A stretch of 64,000 nucleotides of DNA from Isoetes taiwanensis (Eukaryota > Streptophyta > Lycopodiopsida > Isoetales > Isoetaceae). The notes beneath the pieces are model-generated. The model searched no databases and was not told where the DNA came from. It saw nothing but the letters and a program-made list of their open reading frames with translations. This document shows, one piece after another, positions 56,161 to 64,000 of the stretch. Position 1 is the stretch's first letter. Each line of letters begins with the position of its first letter. The translations under genes were made by a program, and so were the position numbers. The stretch lies in NCBI GenBank assembly GCA_021234155.1, contig JAJEKV010000054.1, positions 2,327,574-2,391,573 of the forward strand. The letters are read 5' to 3'.

Positions 56161-58047
56161 AATCTACACAAATCGACATGCCTGAGCCGATATCTTCGGA
56201 GATGACCTTGTCGTCCCATTGCTCCATAAACTGCGGGTACTGCTTTACTAAATCTTTCTTGAGTACCCATGTCGCGTCTTTCACTGGCAAGTGTTTCCAC
56301 TTGACCAAGTATTGGAGGAACTCCGACCTCCTTGTTTTTCTTGAAAGCTTTATCAAGAATGGAGTTAAAGAATTATTTCCGGTTTTGCTCCTTCCGTCAT
56401 TTCCAACAACGTTGAGAGTCCAAGACCGTGCGGATTTGGAATGTGCTTCTTCAACAAACTCCACGTGGAAGACCTTATGAATCTTTAGGTGTCTTTGGCG
56501 AGTCTAGCTTGTAGGATTGATTACCTACTCTCTTGACTATTACGAAAGGTCAGCCCCACCTTGGAGCAACTTCTTGCAATTCGATTACGAGCCGCTGCTT
56601 CACCTTGATCCGACCACGAACTCTCTCCAATTCGATGCTTGTGCGATGCTCTTACAATCGACTTCTTCGCTAGCAAATACCCTCGAACTTCTTCCACGAG
56701 CTGCTACATATCGGCCAACATTTGCTGCGAAACCTCTACTTTGACACGGGATTGTGCCAAGTATGCGGGTTAGGCAGCGATGGCGTAAATTGATCATAAG
56801 CGGCGGCATTTGGGATGATTCGCTTGGTGCTATTGTATGCAAACTCCACCAAGTGAATAAATTCTTCCCACATACCTTGCTTATTCGGACATAGTTTCGT
56901 AGCATGTCCTCTAAAATCCTGTTGGTTAAAGCTCCGGTTTGGCCATCCCGATGCAGGGGATGATATGCCGTGCTCATGGATAACTTAGTGCAGAATAGTG
57001 TAAAGAGGTCTTGCCGGAAGGCACTCATGAACCGGATCCTAATCGGGAGATAATCTCCCTTGGCATGCCATGAAGCTGAAGATCTCTTTGGTGAAGAGCT
57101 TATTTGTATCCATAGCCGTATCGTAGTCTGCAAAGGCACAAAATCGCCATTTTCGACAACTTGTCGAGCCACTACCATCGAGGGGCATCCTTTCCTCTTC
57201 TTGTTCTTGGAAGCCTGTGATGAAATCCATGCTGATCACCTCCCCTTAGCGTTTGGCACCGCTAATGGCTCTAAGCCTCTGGAATTGGCTGCTCTGCCGC
57301 GCCGTCTGCGACATAGCTGACATTCTCACGATGTACTGAGCTGCTTTCTTCATTCGGCCAATAATAGGCTAGCTGCGCACTTTGAAAATATGTTTTCATG
57401 AATCCCGCATGGCGGCTATTGGGCTGTTGTCGCGTGTCATGGAGGATCAATTTCCTTACCCCGATGATTGAATGCAGCGCAACTTGTTTTTATGGTATAA
57501 CAGGTTGCCTTCCTTCTTATAATGTTTAAAGGCTTCCCGCTCCTTATCACGATTTCTAGCCTCCCTAGAGAGCTTGCCCATACTTCCTTGAAATCCACAT
57601 CCGTTGGCAAAAGGACTCTTCAAATCTTCTTACCAAAAGTCATTTGGAGGCGTCGATATTGCGTTGTAATGCACTCTAGTTGTCGGGGATGCCTTGAAAG
57701 CGCATCCGCTACCACATTGAGCTTGCGCTTGTAGACTATATCAAAGTCATACTCTTCAAGGAACTCCATCCACCTTCTACGCACCGGGTTGAGGTGTGGT
57801 TAGCGTGAATACATCTTGGAGGCTCGATGGTGCGTATCCAACTGGAACCCTTCCCAAAAAGATAGTGCCTCCAAATTCATTCTTAATGCCCCGACAACCT
57901 TAAGCAATTCACGATCGTGGGTGGGGTAGCGTTGGCGTCGTTCATCTTCACTGAATCATCGCTACCGGCTCTTCTTGCATGAGCACTGCACACTGTAGCT
58001 ATCTTCTTCCGGCGTCCGTTGCTACAAGCTTATCTTTCTCGGGTCGG
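56161..58047 (-). pseudogene. Element F RNase H, integrase and chromodomain, frameshifted
   Basis: Minus strand from 58047: RNase H start (LVATDA), then integrase pieces (MISMDFITGF near 57239, TNRILEDMLRNYV near 56920, QMPPLMIN near 56810). The last block from 56464 has TRRSEFLQYLVKWKHLPVKD, ATWVLKKDLVKQYPQFMEQW, the chromodomain. Many short frameshifts as in element C. Confidence 0.82.
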
Positions 58048-58079
58048 CGGGTGGTTACACACTCACCCGGTTTTGGTCC

Positions 58080-58800
58080 TTTGTTGAAAACATCAGTTTT
58101 GGTAGGTCTACATGTCACTGTTTTCAAAAGAATCCTACATGTGGATTTGTGGAGGTATGGTTTTGTTCGATAATGGTGTTCTTTTTTCGGTGGACTAAAA
58201 CATCCTTTCGTTGTTTTTTGTAGTTTCTTCTATTGTGACATGTCATTTTATAATACAATCCACTGTAGGAAAAGAATACTTGAATTTCTACATGTCTAAT
58301 AATTCTATTGTCACATGTCTTTATAGATGTAGGAAAGAATATTTGATTCTCTACATGTCCTATACTTCCATTCACATGTCTTTATAGTAGTAGGACCAAG
58401 TACTTTATTTGCTAAGGCATTGTAGGAAAGAATACATGAATTATGACATGTGTAATACTTCTATTGTCACATGTCTTTATAATTAGGAAAGAATACTTGA
58501 TTCTCTACATGTCATATGCTTACATGTCACATGTCTTTATAGTAGTAGGACGTAGTACTTTTATTTGCTAAGGCATTGTAGGAAAGAATACATGAATTAC
58601 GACATGTGTAATACTTCTATTGTCACATGTCTTTATAGAAGTAGGAAAGAATACTTGATTCTCTACATGTCCTATCCTTTCATATCACGGTGTCTTTATA
58701 GTGGTAGGACAGAGTACTTGATTTGTTACATGTGATGCGTGCACGATCACATGTCCTTATACTAGTATTCCATGTAAGACAAGTTACTTCAATTACTTAA
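58080..58800. repeat. ~60-bp tandem repeat, TAGGAAAGAATACTTGA type
   Basis: GTAGGAAAGAATACTTGA, CTACATGTC and TCACATGTCTTTATAG alternate every 55-65 bases from about 58255 to 58745. A longer period of about 180 bases is visible because phrases such as GCTAAGGCATTGTAGGAAAG recur (58410, 58570). Non-coding. Confidence 0.8.
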
Positions 58801-59146
<346 letters not shown>

Positions 59147-59204
59147 CTTTTTTATGCCTCAAATCCATTTTTTCAGCATATGCACATGATCTCAGGTCCC
59201 AATC

Positions 59205-60770
59205 AGCTCAAACATGCCAAGGTGGCTCAAACATGCCACCAAGGTGGCTCAAACATACACAAGATGGCTCAAACATGCCACAAAGGTGGCTCAAACATGC
59301 CAAGGTGGCTCCAACATGCCACTTGTGGCCTAACATGCCATGTGTGCTCCAATGCCAACGCATGGGCAAAACACGCCACGTGGGCTCCCACCCATGCCAC
59401 CTAGGTCCAACATGCCAAGGTGGCTCACAACATGTCACCTAGGCTTAAATATGCCAAGTTGGCTTCAAACATGCCACCTAGGCTCCAGCATGCCACCGTA
59501 GCTCTAACATGCCACCTAGGCTCAAACATGCCAAAGTGGCTCAAACATGCCAATGGGCTCCAACATGCCACCCAGGTTCCAACATGCCAAGGTGGCTCAA
59601 ACATGCCACCTAGGTCTAACATGATGACAAGGTGGCTCAAACATGCCACATGGGCTTCAACATGCCACCTAGGCTCCAACATGCCAAGGTAGGCTCAAAA
59701 ACAATGCGGCTCCAAACATGCCAATGGGCTCCAACATGCCAAGGTGGCTCTAACATGCCACCCAGCTCAAACATGCCACTTTGTGAAGCCAACATGCCAC
59801 TTAGGCTCCAACATGCAAAATGGCTCAAACATGCCACTTAGGCTCCAACGTGTTCAAACATCCCACGCAGTTCCCAAAGATGCCACCTATGTTCCAACTT
59901 GCCAAAGGTGGCTCAAATATGCCACGTGGGCTCCAAACATGCCACCTAGGCTCCAACATTCCTAGGTGGCTCAAACATGCCACATAGGCTCAAACATGCC
60001 ATGCTTGTGCTCACTTAGGCTCCAACATGCCAAGGTGGCTCCAACATGCCACCTAGGCTTTCAACGCCAAGGTGGCTCAAACATGCCACCTAGGCTCCAA
60101 CATGCCACCTAGGCTCACACATGCCAGGTGGCTCAAACATGCCAAGGTGGCTCAAACATGCCACCTAGGTCTAACATGCCAAGGTGGCTCAAACATGCCA
60201 GGCTCCACCATGCCACCTAGGGTCCCAACATGCCAAGGTGGCTCACAACATGCCACCTAGGCTTAAATATGCCAAGTTGGCTCAAACATGCCACCTAGGC
60301 TCCAACATGCCACCGTGGCTCAAACATGCCACCTAGGCTCAAACATGCCACGTGGGCTCAAACATGCCACCTAGGCTCCAACATGCCAAGGTGGCTCAAA
60401 CATGCCATCTAGGCTCCAACATGCCACCCAGGCTCAAACATGCCAGGTGGCTCAAACATGCCAAGGTGGGCTCAAACATGCCACCTAGGTTCCAACATGC
60501 CAAGGTGGCTCAAACATGCCACGGCTCCCACCATGCCACCTAGGATCCAACATGCAAGGTATGCCACCTAGGGCTTAAACATGCCAAGTTGGTTCAAACA
60601 TGCCACCTAGGGTTCCACATGCCACCGTCGAATACGCCACCTAGGCTCAAACATGCCAAAGGTGGCTCAAACATGCCACGGGTTTCCAACATACGCCACC
60701 CAGGCTCCAACATGCCAAGGTGGCTGCATGCCACCTAGGCTCAAGCATGCCACCCAGACCCCAGCGGGTG
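59205..60770. repeat. 19-bp minisatellite (AACATGCCA...), ~1.6 kb
   Basis: Two alternating 19-base forms, TCAAACATGCCAAGGTGGC and TCCAACATGCCACCTAGGC, make a ~38-base higher unit repeated about 40 times with many small indels. The first form carries the imperfect palindrome GCCA-AGG-TGGC. Open frames across it are an effect of the repeat, not genes. Confidence 0.95.
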
Positions 60771-61080
60771 ACATGGCATGCCAAGTAAGCAAGGTCAAGT
60801 TTTGACTAGGTCAAAAAAATGAAAAGATGTCCATCTTTGGTCTTTTTTCATTGGGTGATGTTGGGAATTTTAGGTGACATGGCTAGATGATGGTGGATAT
60901 GGACATGATGACCAGGGACTTTTTATGCAAGAAATATGATGGTAGAGGAGTTTGGCAAGGAATGAATAGAGGGATCGAAGAACTTAATGCTTGGTGACAT
61001 ACTTCCCAACTCCAACCAAAGGACTTTCTTGCACTTTCTCACGGGAGGGAGAGGCCGGACCCCGGAGATGGATCTCACCG
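60771..61080. other. Unassigned spacer
   Basis: About 300 bases between the minisatellite and the 790-bp array. Nothing recognised. Confidence 0.4.
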
Positions 61081-63845
61081 AAGGTTGCCCAGGAGATGGA
61101 GGCGGGGATGGTCTTACGCCCACCAAACTTGGTCTCGGGGTAATGTAGATGTTTTCGAGTCCGTTGGTGAAAGTTAGATGACATTCGGGGGTGGGAGAGT
61201 TAGTTCGTCCGGTGGCTAGGGACCTTCGAGAGATGACCTTTGGGTCAACCGCTCGGAAGGTTTTAGGGCTCCATCTTACGGCGTCAACGCCTCCCACCAC
61301 CTCATGACGTGTGCAAGATCCTGGTCCAATCTGACTGGGGTATGGCCTCCCAAAGCGTAAACCACGGCTCACCCAAGGGTTATTGTAGGGTTTTACGTTA
61401 TGGAGGTCGAGTTTTATTCAGTTGCATTTGAGACATGGTCACAGAAGCCTGCCATTGAAAACAAGAAGCAAGAAACCGGCTTGAAATGGGGTTTGGATTA
61501 CCGCAGGCGCCACGGTGCTCCTCGGGAGGCAAATGCCAATGCCTCCCCTTCCCGGAACCCGTTTCATCCCACCGATTGAATCCACGCTTCAAGCAACTTG
61601 CCGGCGAGGTTCAAAATTCAAGATCCGGTCAGGAGAACATATCAAACCCAGTGTCCTCCGCCCGGTGGCCAATCGCGGTAGAAAACCCAAGTGTTTTGTC
61701 GCTCAGTACAAAGCATAAAGGAATGGAGATTTGACTTCATGTCGTCCAAACAGCGAAATTACCCTAGGGACCAAGTTACCGCGGTCATTTTTTGCAGCAA
61801 AAGAAACACAGGCCCCCACACGGGCGATGCCCACCCTCCTAAGGCCAGCCAATTCACGAACGTGGTAGACATGAGGCTACTTTATTTCACGGGCGAGGGT
61901 GGTCTTACGCCCACGTAGCATATTCAAAAGGTAATGTCGATGTTTTGAACTGGCGAGGCCGATCCACAGTTCGAGGGTGGGAGGAGAGTTGCCCGATAAA
62001 ATTAGCCGAGGACCTTCCAGAGGACCTTTGGGTGAAGGCACTACGAAAGGTTTAGGGCTCCGTCTACTAGCGCCAATGCCCTCCCACTACCTCATGACAT
62101 TGTGCAAGATCCCCTGGTCCAATCTTAGGGTATGGCCTCCAAAACGTAAACCCCGGTGCCTTGCCAGTTATTGTAGGGTTTACGCTACGTTGGAGGTCGT
62201 AGAAGCTTTATTCGGTGCACTTGAGACATGGTCTAGAAGCCGCTGCTTGAAAACAAGAAGCAATAGAAACGTATCGAAATGGGGTTTTGGATTTACGAGG
62301 CTGACTTTCCTACCGGTGCTCCTCCGGGAGGGCAAATGCCAATGCCTCCCTTCCAACCCAAGCCCCCTATCCGACCGCTGAATCCACGCCCATTAACTTG
62401 CTTCGGCGAGTTCAAAAAATTCAAGATCGTCCGGGAGAACATATCAAACCCAGTGTCCTGGCAATGCCGACCGTAGAAACCCAAGTGTTTTGTCGTTGGG
62501 CAAGCACAAAGGTCCGGAATGGAGATTTGACCGCCATATGTCGTCCAAACAAGCGAAATTACCCTAGGGACCAAGTTACACGGTCATTTTTGCAGCAAAG
62601 AAACACGAACCCTCTACATGGCAAGATCTCGCACCCTCCGCTAAGGCCAATTCACTACGAACGTGCAGACATGACTACTTGGCGCTTCACGGAAGTAGGG
62701 TGGTCTTTCGCCCACTAAACTTGGTCTCCAAAGGCCAATGTCGATGTTTTGAATCCGTGGCAGTCAGGCCTTCCATCACGCCTTCGGGGGAGAGTTGCCC
62801 GCCCAGGCTGGGGACCTTCCAGAGGGACCTTTGGGTCGAATCGCTTCTGAAAAGGTTTTAGGGTCTGGCTCTACTAGCGTCAATGCCCTCCCACTACCTC
62901 AAGCGACATTGTGCAAGATCCTGGTCCAATCTGACTAGGGTATGGCCTCCCAAAACGTAAACCCCCTGTGCCTTGCCAGGTTATTGCTTAGGGTTTACGC
63001 CATGGAGGTCGAAGTTTTATTCTGCACTTTGAGACATGGTCGAAGCCTCAGCTGGAAAACAAGAAGCAACAGAAAATTTAAATGGGTTTGATTTACCGAG
63101 GCGCCCTACCAGCAGCCTTCTCCGAGGGCAATGCTAATGCCTCCCTTCCGGAACCTGCTTCATCCACCGTTGAATCCATCGCCTGGGTAACTTGTTTCGA
63201 GGTGTTCAAAAAATTCAAGACTGTCCGGAGAACATTATCAAACCGCAGTGTCCCGCAATGATCGTAGAAAACCAAGTGTTTTGTCGTTCGGGTACACAGT
63301 CTGAATGGGGACGGACTTCGCCATGTCGCCCAAAAACAAACAATACCCTAGGGACCGTTACACGGTCATTTTTGCAGCAAAAGAAACATAACCCCCATAT
63401 GGTAGTATTCACCCCTCCCCGCCATTATTGCCCGTTAATACTTAACGTTGGATTATGAGCTACATTGGTGTTTCCCGGATAGGTGGCCTACACTAAACTT
63501 GGTCTCGTGGTAATGTCGATGTTTCGAAGTTCGCTGGCGCAGCCCATCACGCCTCCGGTGGGAGAGTTGCCCGGCCCAGGTAGGACCTCCCAGAGGACAT
63601 TTTGGGAATCAACCTTCCTGGAAGGTTTTAGGCTCCGCCTTCTGGCTTCAATGCCTCCCATTACCCTCTACGACATTGGTGCAAGATCCCGTCCAACTGC
63701 TAGGTATAGCCTCCAAAACGAAACCCCAGCTCTGCTGCTATTGTAGGGTTTGTTATGGAGGTTTGCCGGTTCGCACTTGGGATATGGTTTCAGCAAAATG
63801 CTATGAAACACGAGGCAAAGAGAAACCGCCAATGGGTTTGATTTA
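61081..63845. repeat. ~790-bp tandem array, about 3.5 copies
   Basis: Landmarks recur at steady spacing: GCAAGATCCTGGTCCAATCT-type at about 61315, 62105, 62915 and 63680; AATGTCGATGTTTTGAA-type at 61133, 61931, 62733 and 63510; CATGTCGTCCAAACA at about 61738, 62538 and 63322. Copies differ by many small indels. Each unit has stretches that look weakly protein-like on either strand, but no frame is shared between copies. Origin unknown. Confidence 0.88.
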
Positions 63846-64000
63846 ATCTCCTCCCGTTTTGTAATAAAGTCTAGAGCTCTTATGCAAGAGCAAAATTGTT
63901 TGGGGATCACCTGCTGGCCAATAGATCAAAACTTTGTTATTTCGCCTCGTGGCTCCCCATGCATGCGTTTAGAAATGATCCACCTAAGTTATCAAAGAAG
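63846..64000. other. Unassigned sequence at right edge
   Basis: Past the end of the tandem array; nothing recognised. Confidence 0.4.

Larger units (their letters stand above)
53658..58047 (-). mobile_element. Element F: chromovirus 3' half, inverted
   Basis: Minus strand. The 3' LTR (55291 to 53658) is preceded by the polypurine tract, 3' UTR, chromodomain and integrase, and RNase H up to about 58047 (DKLVATDA), where homology ends abruptly. It is inserted at the end of the element E fragment. The 5' part is missing. Confidence 0.9.

Overview
The window reads as nuclear DNA of a land plant with a large, transposon-filled genome. The only clear host gene is a four-exon plant-type DeSI/PPPDE isopeptidase at 14255-15498 with GT-AG introns. 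Nearly everything else is mobile DNA: Ty3/gypsy chromoviruses with 1.4-1.7 kb LTRs and initiator-tRNA-Met primer sites, a LINE, a small LTR element with a tRNA-Asp-like primer site, a DNA transposon with 23-bp inverted ends, three hAT-like MITEs and several tandem arrays. The species cannot be fixed from sequence; a fern, lycophyte or gymnosperm is a guess from this transposon load.

Layout. Element A (minus, 1-10180, running off the left edge) sits inside the integrase gene of element B (plus, 10181-12910). A copia-like LTR edge follows, then the DeSI gene. A non-autonomous LTR element (16688-19555) is flanked by 94/91-bp direct repeats. A LINE on the minus strand is split into 19683-21188 and 28544-29395 by a 7355-bp DNA transposon (21189-28543). 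A ~45-bp minisatellite (29585-30644) carries a hAT-like MITE and the start of element E. Element C (30780-44115, 13.3 kb, complete, TSD GCACA) sits inside the 5' LTR of E. The rest of E (44116-53657) has been hit by an unidentified ~1.85 kb segment in gag, by two hAT-like MITEs (one with a nested LINE fragment) and by element F (minus, 53658-58047). The right end is tandem DNA: ~60-bp repeats, a (GA)n tract, a 19-bp minisatellite and a ~790-bp tandem array.

Main discovery. The chromoviruses carry extra sense-strand ORFs between the 5' LTR and gag. ORF1 of element A ends in a histone H3 histone-fold domain close to canonical H3, fused behind about 320 residues of unrelated protein. Element C carries a strongly diverged version of the same fusion. 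ORF2 is a second accessory protein kept in A, C and E. Together with the chromodomain at the integrase C-terminus seen in B, C and F, this suggests a retrotransposon lineage that both reads chromatin and encodes its own H3-like protein. I know of no described family with this layout, but I could not search.

A caution on quality: element C, element F and the right end show a recurrent CAG-to-CGG type difference and many frameshifts compared with related copies. Part of the apparent decay there may be sequencing error at methylated CHG sites rather than mutation.
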